From Rhizobiaceae bacterium (GTDB lineage Bacteria > Pseudomonadota > Alphaproteobacteria > Rhizobiales > Rhizobiaceae), in assembly GCA_016793565.1 (NCBI GenBank), contig JAEUMA010000532.1, positions 1 to 8,869 of the forward strand: a stretch of 8,869 nt of DNA, given 5' to 3'. The notes beneath the pieces were generated by a model. It made no database searches. It was not told where the DNA came from and worked only from the letters and a program-made list of their open reading frames with translations. The position numbers and the translations under genes were made by a program. Positions within the stretch are counted from its first letter, which is position 1; each line of letters opens with the position of its first letter. Shown in pieces: positions 1 to 5,678 of the stretch.

Positions 1-1
1 C

Positions 2-37
2 ATCCCGGAAGTGCAGCAGGTCGAACAGGTGGCGTGA
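2..37 (+). CDS. C-terminal tail of a probable NifU-like Fe-S scaffold protein (partial)
   Basis: An open frame enters from the left edge and ends at TGA 35-37, giving the last 11 residues IPEVQQVEQVA. From memory, NifU-domain proteins of rhizobia end in a phrase of the type HF-(V/I)PEV-x-x-V-x-x-V. The single base before the frame (C) would fit the third base of a Phe codon, as in HF-IPEV. Such proteins carry a C-terminal CxxC domain that assembles or carries iron-sulfur clusters. With only 11 residues visible, the family call is a guess from a short tail. The stop is followed 10 bases later by a palindrome and then a terminator, which fits the end of a transcription unit. Confidence 0.45.
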   Translation: MPEVQQVEQVA

Positions 38-47
38 ACGCCCCATC

Positions 48-92
48 GCTAGAGCATTTCCTGTGAACCCTGGTCACAGGAAATGCTCTAGC
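48..92. repeat. Perfect palindromic repeat, 19-bp arms
   Basis: The left arm at 48-66 (GCTAGAGCATTTCCTGTGA) and the right arm at 74-92 are exact reverse complements, separated by a 7-base loop (67-73, ACCCTGG). The element lies between the end of the + strand gene at 37 and the terminator that serves the opposite-strand gene. The CTAGAGC end and the small size resemble short interspersed palindromes common between genes in rhizobial chromosomes (recalled, not searched). In RNA it would form a very stable hairpin. It has no T-run, so it is more likely a repeat element than the terminator itself. Confidence 0.8.
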
Positions 93-141
93 TCCGAAAA
101 CAGAAAACCAGGCCCCCCGGCCTGGTTTTCCGCATTTCGGA
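93..141. terminator. Bidirectional Rho-independent terminator
   Basis: GAAAACCAGGCC at 103-114 pairs perfectly with 119-130 around a CCCC loop. The stem starts with A residues and ends with a TTTT run, so it can work as a terminator in both directions. An outer pair (TCCGAAA 93-99 with TTTCGGA 135-141) can extend the structure. It sits between the + strand gene ending at 37 and the - strand L,D-transpeptidase gene ending at 166, so it probably ends transcription for both. Confidence 0.75.
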
Positions 142-165
142 CGTCCTTGTTGCCGAGACGGTCCG

Positions 166-786
166 CTATTGAACGATGACCTTGGCGCCGACTTCGGCGC
201 GGTCATAAAGGTCGATGATGTCCTGATTGATCAGGCGAATGCAGCCCGAAGACATGGCCTTGCCGATCGAGCGCCACTCGGGCGTGCCGTGCAGCCGGTA
301 TCCGGAATCGCCGCCCTTGTTGAAGAGATACAGCGCGCGCGCGCCGAGGGCATTGGTGATGCCGGGCGGCATGCCGTTGCGGTACTTTGCGAGTTCCGGC
401 TGCCGACCGATCATCTCCGCCGGCGGCGTCCACACCGGCCATTCCTTCTTCATAGCGACCCGCGCCGTGCCCTTCCACTCGAAGCCCTCGCGGCCGACGC
501 CGATGCCGTAGCGCACCGCCTTGTCGTCGGGCAGGGTGAAGTAGAGGAACTTGTCCTTGGTATCGACGATGATGGTGCCGGGTTTCTCGTCGCTCTGATA
601 GCGCACGATCTGTCGCTGGTACTTTCGCGGCAATTCCGTGACAGGCACTGCCGGTATGCGATAGCCGGCGTCCGTGCGCGACTTGTAGTCGGACGAGAAC
701 ACCTGGATCGGCCCGCCCGAAACGCACCCAGAGAGCATGGCTGCGACGGCGACCACCGATGCCGCAAGAACGAACCGTGTGCGCAT
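166..786 (-). CDS. L,D-transpeptidase (YkuD domain), lipoprotein
   Basis: A 206-residue protein of the YkuD (ErfK/YbiS/YcfS/YnhG) family. Known members form 3-3 peptidoglycan cross-links or attach proteins to peptidoglycan in the periplasm. The N terminus is a lipoprotein signal: basic MRTR, a hydrophobic run, then the lipobox LSGC with Cys at about residue 21. The YkuD domain covers roughly residues 70-206. It contains the active-site block with HGTP at about 166-169 and SSGCIRL, catalytic Cys about 182. The frame stays open upstream to 930, but ATG 784-786 puts the signal peptide at the N terminus. GGAGAG lies 11 nt upstream of this ATG (8 nt from an adjacent GTG, an alternative start one codon earlier). 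A promoter-like pair lies about 60 nt upstream. The gene stands alone, divergent from mmcB. The family is certain; which cross-linking role it plays is not. Confidence 0.93.
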   Translation of the reverse strand: MRTRFVLAASVVAVAAMLSGCVSGGPIQVFSSDYKSRTDAGYRIPAVPVTELPRKYQRQIVRYQSDEKPGTIIVDTKDKFLYFTLPDDKAVRYGIGVGREGFEWKGTARVAMKKEWPVWTPPAEMIGRQPELAKYRNGMPPGITNALGARALYLFNKGGDSGYRLHGTPEWRSIGKAMSSGCIRLINQDIIDLYDRAEVGAKVIVQ

Positions 787-983
787 CACGCGAAACACTC
801 TCCGAAGCTGCGTATCCGGCCGCGATTCAGCCGAACACCGCCTCTGTATAAGGTCGCGCGGGCGGACGTGCCAAGCAGCCGGGCGGTCCGGCGGGTCCAT
901 TGCGCCACACCTATGGCATTTCGGCAACATCGGCTTTGATCACCGGGCAAGCTCGCTGCGGACGAAAAATGCTATGACGGCCG
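787..983. other. Divergent intergenic region between the L,D-transpeptidase gene and mmcB
   Basis: This 197-base gap separates two divergent start codons and must hold both promoters. Apart from the - strand promoter candidate at 846-874, no convincing + strand -35/-10 pair was seen for mmcB. No alphaproteobacterial LexA box (GTTC or GAAC half-sites spaced by 7) was found, although mmcB is SOS-regulated in Caulobacter. No small gene or RNA could be supported here. Confidence 0.5.
846..874 (-). promoter_or_regulatory. Possible sigma-70 promoter for the L,D-transpeptidase gene
   Basis: Read on the - strand, TTGGCA (869-874) and TTATAC (846-851) are separated by exactly 17 nt, the best spacing for a housekeeping promoter. 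Transcription would start near 838-840, leaving about a 50-nt leader before the ATG at 786. This also argues against a start at 930, which would lie upstream of the promoter. Found by eye; GC-rich genomes yield chance matches. Confidence 0.4.
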
Positions 984-1490
984 ATGCCGATCATCGCACC
1001 GATTCTCCAGAACCCGCTTGTCGACGGCCGCCAGTCCGACCGCGCCATGCTAGTCCGGCGCGGCGTGCAGCGGCTGCTCATCGAGATGGGCGCGCATGTC
1101 CTGCCGGAGGTATCGCTCGCGTCAGGCCGCCGCGCCGACCTGGTGGCGCTTACCCGAAGTGGCGATCTGTGGATCGTGGAGATCAAGACCTCGATCCAGG
1201 ATCTGCGCGTCGATCGCAAATGGCCGAGCTACCGCGCCTATTGCGACAGGCTGTTCTTCGCAACGCATCCGGGCGTGCCCGCTGACATCTTCCCGGAGGA
1301 GTGCGGCTTCATCCTCTCCGACGGCTACGGCGCCGAGATGCTGCGCGAGGCGCCGGAACACCGGTTGCCGGCCGCCACCCGCAAGGCCATGGTGCTGCGG
1401 CTGGCGCGCGCCGGCGCTGCCCGGCTTCTCGCGGCGGAGATGGCCGGAGTATCGATACCGGCGCTGGAGGGAGAGAGCGAGGGAGGGTAG
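984..1490 (+). CDS. mmcB: MmcB-family DNA repair nuclease (PD-(D/E)XK-like)
   Basis: A 168-residue protein matching the MmcB family. MmcB was described in Caulobacter as an SOS-controlled putative endonuclease needed for mitomycin C resistance. The N terminus has the family's DGRQS-x-RAM-x-VRRGVQRL block (about 14-31). The restriction-endonuclease-like core follows: ASGRRADLVAL with Asp52, then LWIVEIKTS with Glu66 and Lys68, fitting D-x13-E-x-K. The length is normal. ATG 984 places the conserved N terminus correctly, but no clear Shine-Dalgarno precedes it. An ATG at 974 is out of frame. The last codons run into a purine-rich heptad repeat, and the stop TAG (1488-1490) lies inside it, giving a low-complexity tail (EGESEGG). 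It converges on actR. The family is confident; the enzymatic activity is inferred from residues. Confidence 0.9.
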   Translation: MPIIAPILQNPLVDGRQSDRAMLVRRGVQRLLIEMGAHVLPEVSLASGRRADLVALTRSGDLWIVEIKTSIQDLRVDRKWPSYRAYCDRLFFATHPGVPADIFPEECGFILSDGYGAEMLREAPEHRLPAATRKAMVLRLARAGAARLLAAEMAGVSIPALEGESEGG

Positions 1491-1541
1491 CGAATAGCGG
1501 GTAGGGAAGAAACCTACGGTGCCTTCGCTATTCGCTCCCTA
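1475..1541. repeat. Heptad-repeat hairpin shared by two converging gene ends
   Basis: The + strand at 1475-1509 reads as five 7-base units related to AGCGAAT: GAGCGAG, GGAGGGT, AGCGAAT, AGCGGGT, AGGGAAG. The - strand opposite 1526-1541 carries similar units in inverted orientation. As a result AGCGAATAGCG (1489-1499) pairs perfectly with 1526-1536. Inside the loop, GTAGG (1501-1505) pairs with CCTAC (1513-1517). The stop of mmcB (1488-1490) and the stop of actR (1539-1541) both lie in this element. A terminator role for both genes is plausible, though no T-run follows. The internal heptad periodicity suggests an intergenic repeat rather than a plain terminator. Confidence 0.65.
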
Positions 1542-2102
1542 CCGCGGTGCCCGCTTGGCCAGGATGCGCTGCAGCGTGCGCCGATGCATGTTCAGCCGGC
1601 GCGCCGTCTCGGAGACGTTGCGGTCGCACATTTCGTAGACGCGCTGGATATGTTCCCAGCGAACCCGGTCGGCCGACATCGGGTTCTCCGGCGGCGCGAC
1701 GCGCGTGGCCGAGGTGCGCGTCAGCGCCGCCAGAATATCGTCCGCATCGGCCGGCTTGGAAAGATAGTCGATCGCGCCGAGCTTGACCGCCGTGACCGCG
1801 GTGGCGATGTTGCCGTAGCCCGTGAGCATGACGGTGCGCGCATCGTCGCGCTTTTCGCGGATCGCCGCCACCACGTCGAGGCCGTTGCCGTCGCCGAGCC
1901 GCATGTCCACCACCGCATAGGCCGGCGGGTTGCGGCGCACCTTGCTGACTGCCTCCTCGACGCTCTCGGCGGTGTCGACGGCGAAACCACGGCTCTCCAT
2001 GGCGCGGGCAAGCCGCGCGAGGAACGGCTTGTCGTCGTCGACGATGAGCAGCGTCGTGTCGCCAGGCTCAAGCGGACTGTCGCTTCCCGGTTCGGCGGTC
2101 AT
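1539..2102 (-). CDS. actR: ActR/RegA/PrrA-type redox response regulator
   Basis: A 187-residue two-domain regulator of the ActR/RegA/PrrA family. In alphaproteobacteria this family controls respiration, nitrogen and carbon fixation or acid tolerance in response to redox state. The receiver domain (about 16-130) has the acidic cluster IVDDD (Asp22-24), the phospho-acceptor Asp66 in VVDMRLGDGNGLD, Thr94 in MLTGYGN, and Lys116 in LSKPAD. The hallmark linker PPENPMSADRVRWEHIQRVY (138-157) is present. A Fis-type helix-turn-helix ends the protein (about 161-183, NVSETARRLNMHRRTLQRIL). GAGG lies 9 nt upstream of the ATG. The gene follows actS by 70 bases on the same strand, so the two are probably cotranscribed. 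It converges on mmcB. Its length and all key residues are intact. Confidence 0.95.
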   Translation of the reverse strand: MTAEPGSDSPLEPGDTTLLIVDDDKPFLARLARAMESRGFAVDTAESVEEAVSKVRRNPPAYAVVDMRLGDGNGLDVVAAIREKRDDARTVMLTGYGNIATAVTAVKLGAIDYLSKPADADDILAALTRTSATRVAPPENPMSADRVRWEHIQRVYEMCDRNVSETARRLNMHRRTLQRILAKRAPR

Positions 2103-2136
2103 GGGGCGCTTCCTCGTTTTTCTTTGCCAGACATAT

Positions 2137-2154
2137 ATCCGCGTTACCGCGGAT
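2137..2154 (-). promoter_or_regulatory. Short hairpin or operator-like palindrome between actS and actR
   Basis: ATCCGCG (2137-2143) and CGCGGAT (2148-2154) are perfect inverted arms of 7 bp around TTAC. It sits in the 70-base gap between the actS stop and the actR start, about 35 nt before the actR ATG. It could be an RNA hairpin that sets the relative amount of the two products, or a binding site. It has no T-run in the reading direction, so a terminator is unlikely. Confidence 0.4.
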
Positions 2155-2172
2155 TACCAGTTTTCCGTTGAA

Positions 2173-3495
2173 TCAGGCGCGGTCGAACAAGGCGGCGTCG
2201 GCGCTGCCGGCCCGCAGGAAGGCGGCGCGGGGCCATGTCACGACAACCATCGCGCCCTGCTGGCGCTCATTGGCGTTACGAAACACCAACGTGGCGCCGG
2301 AGCGCTCCAGCAGCGTCTTGGCGATGAACAGGCCGAGGCCCAGCCCGCCGCCGGGTTCGACTCCCTGACGCGTCGAGATGTAGGGCTCGCCGATACGGTC
2401 GATGACTTCGGGCTGGAAGCCGGCGCCGTCGTCGACGATGGTGATTACCACTTCGTCGTCGTTCCAGCGCCAGCCCACCGCGACTTCCTTGCGGGCGAAG
2501 TCGATCGCGTTCTCGACCAGGTTGCCCAGTCCGTAGATGACGCCGGGGTTGCGACGGGCGACCGGCTCCGGTCCGACCCGGTCGCCCGGCTCGAGGCGGA
2601 TTGCGATGCCGAAGTCCCGGTGCGGCGCCACCACGTCCTCGACCAGCGATGTGAGGGGAAGCCGCGCGAGGTGGTCCTCGCTGGTGGTCGACAGGCTGGT
2701 CAGGCGCTTGAGGATGTCACGGCAGCGCTCGCTCTGCGAACGCAGCAGCGTGACGTCCTCGTGGAAGCGCGGGTCCTTCCCCAACGCGCGCTCCATCTCC
2801 TTGGCGACGACGGTGATGGTGGCGAGCGGCGTTCCCAGTTCGTGCGCCGCCGCCGCCGCCAGCCCGTCGAGCGCGGACAGGTGCTGCTCGCGCTGCAGCA
2901 CCAGTTCGGTGGCGGCGAGTGCGTTGGCGAGCAGCCGCGCCTCTTCGGCGACCCGCCAAGCATAGACGGCTGTGAAGCTGATGCTTGATGTGACGGCCAT
3001 CCACATCCCGGCCACGTAGATGAAGGGAAAGACCAGTTCGGCGTCGGGGTACCACGGCAGCGGCAGATGGAAGAAGGCGAGCACGGTGGCCGCCACCATC
3101 ACGACCGCGCCGATGACGAGGGTGAGCCGCGGCGGCAGCGAGGTGGCCGAGATCACCGCCGGAACCGTCATCAGCACCGAGAAGGGGTTGGTCAGTCCGC
3201 CGGTCATGAATAGCAGGCCGGCGAGTTGGAGCGCATCGAAGATCAGGATCGCGACAGCCGGCAGCGCCTCCAGCCGGTGAGTCGCGGGATAGCGGAAGGC
3301 GAGGAACAGGTTTAGCCACGCCGCGCTGGCGATCAGCGCGAAGCAATAGCCGACCGGCAGCGGAAATCCCAACCCGTAGGCGACGATCACCACGGCCGCG
3401 CTTTGGCCGACGATCGCCAGCCAGCGCAGACGTATCAGCGTGTTGAGCCGAAGCCGGTAGCTCTGCCGGAAGTCGGGGGTCTGTAGGCTGGCCAT
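2173..3495 (-). CDS. actS: ActS/RegB/PrrB-type redox sensor histidine kinase
   Basis: A 440-residue membrane histidine kinase, partner of the ActR regulator downstream. The first 180 residues hold about six hydrophobic segments. The family's quinone-linked motif GG-x-x-NPF appears as GGLTNPF (99-105). The phosphorylated His218 lies in AAAAHELGTPLATI. Cys258 in QSERCRDIL matches the redox-active cysteine described in Rhodobacter RegB (Cys265). The catalytic domain has an N-box (GNLVENA, 324-330), a DDGAGF box (355-360) and a glycine-rich GGGLGLGLF (382-390). These motifs indicate sensing of the membrane quinone pool and cytoplasmic redox state. The start ATG has only a distant GAGGG upstream (13 nt). 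The GNAT gene ends 98 nt upstream on the same strand, so read-through from the transport operon is possible. No senC/prrC-like gene adjoins it. Confidence 0.95.
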   Translation of the reverse strand: MASLQTPDFRQSYRLRLNTLIRLRWLAIVGQSAAVVIVAYGLGFPLPVGYCFALIASAAWLNLFLAFRYPATHRLEALPAVAILIFDALQLAGLLFMTGGLTNPFSVLMTVPAVISATSLPPRLTLVIGAVVMVAATVLAFFHLPLPWYPDAELVFPFIYVAGMWMAVTSSISFTAVYAWRVAEEARLLANALAATELVLQREQHLSALDGLAAAAAHELGTPLATITVVAKEMERALGKDPRFHEDVTLLRSQSERCRDILKRLTSLSTTSEDHLARLPLTSLVEDVVAPHRDFGIAIRLEPGDRVGPEPVARRNPGVIYGLGNLVENAIDFARKEVAVGWRWNDDEVVITIVDDGAGFQPEVIDRIGEPYISTRQGVEPGGGLGLGLFIAKTLLERSGATLVFRNANERQQGAMVVVTWPRAAFLRAGSADAALFDRA

Positions 3496-3541
3496 GCTCG
3501 CTTGCGCGCCCTCGCTTCATGGAGGGGACCGAAAGGCGGCC

Positions 3542-3564
3542 CCGCCTATACGAAGCATAGGCGG
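3542..3564. promoter_or_regulatory. Inverted repeat between the GNAT gene and actS
   Basis: CCGCCTAT (3542-3549) and ATAGGCGG (3557-3564) form an 8-bp perfect stem with loop ACGAAGC. The element lies 29 nt after the GNAT stop and 46 nt before the actS ATG. It could end the upstream operon, but there is no T-run. It could also be an operator or overlap the actS promoter: on the - strand GTATAG and TATGCT within it look like -10 elements. No well-placed -35 was found, so the role is open. Confidence 0.45.
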
Positions 3565-3593
3565 CATGTCCCGGCTTCACCAGACGGAGCTGG

Positions 3594-4052
3594 TCAGGGC
3601 TCGCAGACGTTGAGGTCGTAGCGAAGGTAGTCCATGCGCTTGGCGACCTTGTCGTAGACGCGCTGCGCGGTGAAATTGTCCGCCTGCGTCATCCAGAAGA
3701 CCTTGAACCAGCCGGCGTCGCGGCCGCGCTTCTCCAGTTCCGCTATCATCGCCTGAGCGATGCCCTTTCCACGCGCCTGTGCCCGCACATAGATGTCCTG
3801 CAGGTAGCAGACGTCGCCTCGGGCCCAGGTGAAGGCGAAAGGGAGATAAAGGGTGAAGCCGACAGCCGCGCCGTTCTCGTCGGTGGCGATCAGAGCTTTC
3901 AGGGCATGGGCTGGGTCGATCATGCGGCTCCAGTTGAGCTCGCCCATCACCCCATGGTTGCCCGGCTCGTCCGGCGCCAGCGAGACGAAGTCGGCCCACA
4001 TGTCGAGGAACGCCTCGCGATCCTCGGCCTGAACGTCGCGTATTCCGGTCAT
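3594..4052 (-). CDS. GNAT-family N-acetyltransferase
   Basis: A 152-residue cytoplasmic acetyltransferase of the GNAT fold, which moves the acetyl group of acetyl-CoA to an amine. The acetyl-CoA loop Q-x-x-G-x-G is visible as QARGKG (92-97), preceded by the beta-4 strand CYLQDIYVRA (82-91). The region around NFTAQRVYDKVA (126-137) carries the Asn and Tyr133 usual in this family. The LQDIYV phrase and the short length recall the small-amine acetylating HPA2/thialysine-like branch, but the substrate cannot be read out. The ATG (4050-4052) overlaps the stop of the upstream MaoC gene as ATGA, with GGTGG 7 nt before it. A longer frame through 4841 exists, but that upstream part is only the shadow of the MaoC genes. 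Last gene of the transport operon. Confidence 0.88.
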   Translation of the reverse strand: MTGIRDVQAEDREAFLDMWADFVSLAPDEPGNHGVMGELNWSRMIDPAHALKALIATDENGAAVGFTLYLPFAFTWARGDVCYLQDIYVRAQARGKGIAQAMIAELEKRGRDAGWFKVFWMTQADNFTAQRVYDKVAKRMDYLRYDLNVCEP

Positions 4053-4471
4053 TTCTCGCCCACCTTCTGTTCGCGCGCCGCCAACGCCCGGTCGAGCCTG
4101 ACGGTCGCGACGCCCGCAACGACCACGTCGTCCGGCCCGCGCGAAAGCAAGAGGTCGACCTCCGCCGTGCCGTCCGCGTCGCCCTCGCGAAAACGGCATG
4201 TCGCGGTCAGCCGGTCCCCCGGCCACACTGGCGAGCGGAAGCGGACCGTGAAGTTCTTCACGCTGCCTGCGCCGAACCATGTGGTGACGGCGGAGCCGAG
4301 CAGCCCGGCGGAAAGCATGCCGTGGCCCATCACGTCGTGCAGGCCGGCCGCGGTCGCGAAGGCGTGGTCGTGATGCAGCGGGTTGAAATCGCCGGATGCC
4401 CCCGCATAGCGCACCAGGTCGGTGCGCGTCAGCGGCGCAAAGACGATCGGCTCCGGTGCCGGCCCGTTCAA
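4049..4471 (-). CDS. MaoC-like (R)-specific hydratase/dehydratase, catalytic half
   Basis: A 140-residue single hotdog-fold protein of the MaoC dehydratase family, which hydrates enoyl-CoA or dehydrates 3-hydroxyacyl-CoA thioesters. The hydratase-2 signature is intact as YAGASGDFNPLHHDHAFA (22-39), with the catalytic pair Asp28 and His33 and with Asn30. It is followed by GLHDVMGHGMLSAGLL (43-58). The start is a TTG at 4469-4471. It overlaps the stop of the preceding gene as TTGA and has a strong AAGGAGG seven bases upstream. No ATG or GTG in frame is better placed, and the conserved domain begins soon after. It is coupled to the non-catalytic MaoC half upstream and to the GNAT gene downstream. 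The two MaoC genes probably form a heterodimer, as in mycobacterial HadAB. The acyl substrate is unknown. Confidence 0.87.
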   Translation of the reverse strand: MNGPAPEPIVFAPLTRTDLVRYAGASGDFNPLHHDHAFATAAGLHDVMGHGMLSAGLLGSAVTTWFGAGSVKNFTVRFRSPVWPGDRLTATCRFREGDADGTAEVDLLLSRGPDDVVVAGVATVRLDRALAAREQKVGEK

Positions 4472-4878
4472 GACGCGGCCTCCTTCTCGATCGAAACCAT
4501 GGTCTCGCGGCAGAGCAGTTCGCCGGTATCGCGCTCGGCGAATTCGACCTCGGTGGTGACGATGCGCATGCGGCCGCCGCGCTTGCCGGTCTTGACCTCG
4601 TCCGAAACCTTGCGCGCGCGGCAGCGCAGCACCTGGCCGATGCGGATCGGCCCGAAATATTCGAAGCGCTCCTCGCCGTGCACGGTGCGCGAGCGGTCGA
4701 GGTCGAGATATTGGGTGACAAGCCGCTCCACGAAGGCGGCCGAGGCGACGACCGGAAAGGTCGGCGGCGGCACTGGCACCGAATCTTGCCAACTCGGGTC
4801 GCGCACCGCGCGCGCGAATTCGCGGACCTTGCCTTCCTCAACGAGGAAGTCCCATTCCTCCAGGGTATCGCCGCTCAT
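4468..4878 (-). CDS. MaoC-like dehydratase, N-terminal-type (FAS1-like) half
   Basis: A 136-residue hotdog protein of the MaoC_dehydrat_N type, the structural partner of the catalytic MaoC half. It starts with the family pattern VEEGKVREFARAVRDP (13-28), then PPPTFPVV (37-44), then RTVHGEERFEYFGPIRIGQVL (64-84) and a GGRMRIVTTEVEF strand (101-113). It lacks the GD-x-NP-x-H catalytic signature, as expected for this half. The ATG (4876-4878) overlaps the stop of the permease gene as ATGA, with AGGG 6 nt upstream. Linkage of this half to a polyamine-type importer is what makes the operon unusual. It could supply part of the acyl-binding tunnel of a heterodimeric hydratase. The exact reaction is not known. 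Confidence 0.85.
   Translation of the reverse strand: MSGDTLEEWDFLVEEGKVREFARAVRDPSWQDSVPVPPPTFPVVASAAFVERLVTQYLDLDRSRTVHGEERFEYFGPIRIGQVLRCRARKVSDEVKTGKRGGRMRIVTTEVEFAERDTGELLCRETMVSIEKEAAS
4479..4485 (-). promoter_or_regulatory. Ribosome binding site that fixes a TTG start
   Basis: On the - strand AAGGAGG lies inside the last codons of the first MaoC gene, exactly 7 nt before TTG 4469-4471. A near-perfect Shine-Dalgarno at ideal spacing supports the unusual TTG as the start of the catalytic MaoC gene and indicates coupled translation. Confidence 0.75.
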
Positions 4879-5678
4879 GTCAGTCCCTGGGAAAGAGTCG
4901 TCCGACGGGAGAACAGAAGCAGTAAGGCGAGAGCCAGGAGATTGAAGGCGATCAATAGCGTCGCCACAGCCGTGATGGTCGGGTTCACCTGCAGCAGGAG
5001 TTCGGCGAACATGCGCTTCGGGATCGTCATGTAGGTGCCCGAGATGAACATGGTGACCACCACTTCGTCGAAGCTCATGACAAAGGTGAAGATCCATGCG
5101 GCGGCCGCGCTTGGCGCCAGGTTGGGCAGCACGACACGGGTCAGGATCTGCCATTGCGAAGCGCCCAGCGTGGCTGCGACCTGCTCGATGCGGATGTCGA
5201 AGCTGCGGATCGCCGCTTGCATGATCAGCACCACATAGGGCGTGGCAAGAATGGTGTGGCCTAGAACCAGCCCGAAGAAAGTGCCGAGCAGACCGGTGCG
5301 GGCAAAGAAGATGTAGAGCGACACCGCCACGATGATCGACGGCACGATCATCGGCGCCATGAAGTTGGCTTCCAAGGCGCGACGGCCGCGAAAATCGCCG
5401 CGCACCAGCACATAGGCCGCCAGCGTTCCGCAGATCAGCGCGATCGTGCTGGAGAAGGTGGCGAGCACGATCGAATTCTTGCCGGCGTCGATCCAGATCG
5501 GATTGCCGAGCAGGTTCTGGTACCAGCGCAAAGAGAAGCCGGGAGGCGGAAACTCGAGCGACTTGGCATCCGAGAACGACATCGGCGCAACGATCAGCAC
5601 CGGCAGCAGCAGAAAGATGAGAACGAGCATTGCGAACGCCGCCAGCGCGACGTCGGACAGTCTGGACGGCCCGCTCAT
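4875..5678 (-). CDS. ABC importer permease, PotC-like
   Basis: A 267-residue inner-membrane permease with about six hydrophobic segments (near 10-32, 70-92, 104-126, 133-155, 191-212, 236-256). The cytoplasmic EAA loop, which contacts the ATPase, reads EQVAATLGASQWQILTRVVL from residue 165. This is the second permease of a polyamine/opine/ferric-type importer (PotC position). The frame is open upstream to 6110, but that stretch is a shadow of the other permease. ATG 5676-5678 gives the normal short cytoplasmic N terminus, overlaps the upstream stop as ATGA, and has GGGAG 8 nt before it. It probably pairs with the upstream permease to form the channel. Substrate specificity cannot be read from the permease. 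Confidence 0.9.
   Translation of the reverse strand: MSGPSRLSDVALAAFAMLVLIFLLLPVLIVAPMSFSDAKSLEFPPPGFSLRWYQNLLGNPIWIDAGKNSIVLATFSSTIALICGTLAAYVLVRGDFRGRRALEANFMAPMIVPSIIVAVSLYIFFARTGLLGTFFGLVLGHTILATPYVVLIMQAAIRSFDIRIEQVAATLGASQWQILTRVVLPNLAPSAAAAWIFTFVMSFDEVVVTMFISGTYMTIPKRMFAELLLQVNPTITAVATLLIAFNLLALALLLLFSRRTTLSQGLT

Noticed and set aside
787..930. A longer L,D-transpeptidase starting at 930
   Set aside because: It would bury the lipoprotein signal peptide 48 residues inside the protein and start upstream of the likely promoter.
169..939. A 256-codon + strand open frame over the L,D-transpeptidase gene
   Set aside because: It is the complement of a gene with an intact HGTP and SSGCIRL active site, and has no domain of its own.
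787..983. A LexA (SOS) box for mmcB
   Set aside because: GAAC/GTTC half-sites occur nearby (for example in 771-778), but none are spaced by 7 bases as the alphaproteobacterial box requires.
1930..2988. A 352-codon + strand open frame opposite actS and actR
   Set aside because: It is antisense to intact actS/actR coding sequence, low in complexity, and has no recognisable domain.
4472..4792. An N-terminal extension of the catalytic MaoC protein back to 4792
   Set aside because: The extra 107 residues are an out-of-frame reading of the first MaoC gene. The TTG at 4471 has a strong, well-spaced AAGGAGG.
3594..4841. A single 415-residue - strand protein ending in the GNAT domain, read as a fusion
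   Set aside because: The part before residue 264 is Arg/Ala-rich frame-shifted translation of the two MaoC genes. The GNAT domain has its own ATG, ribosome site and ATGA overlap at 4049-4052.
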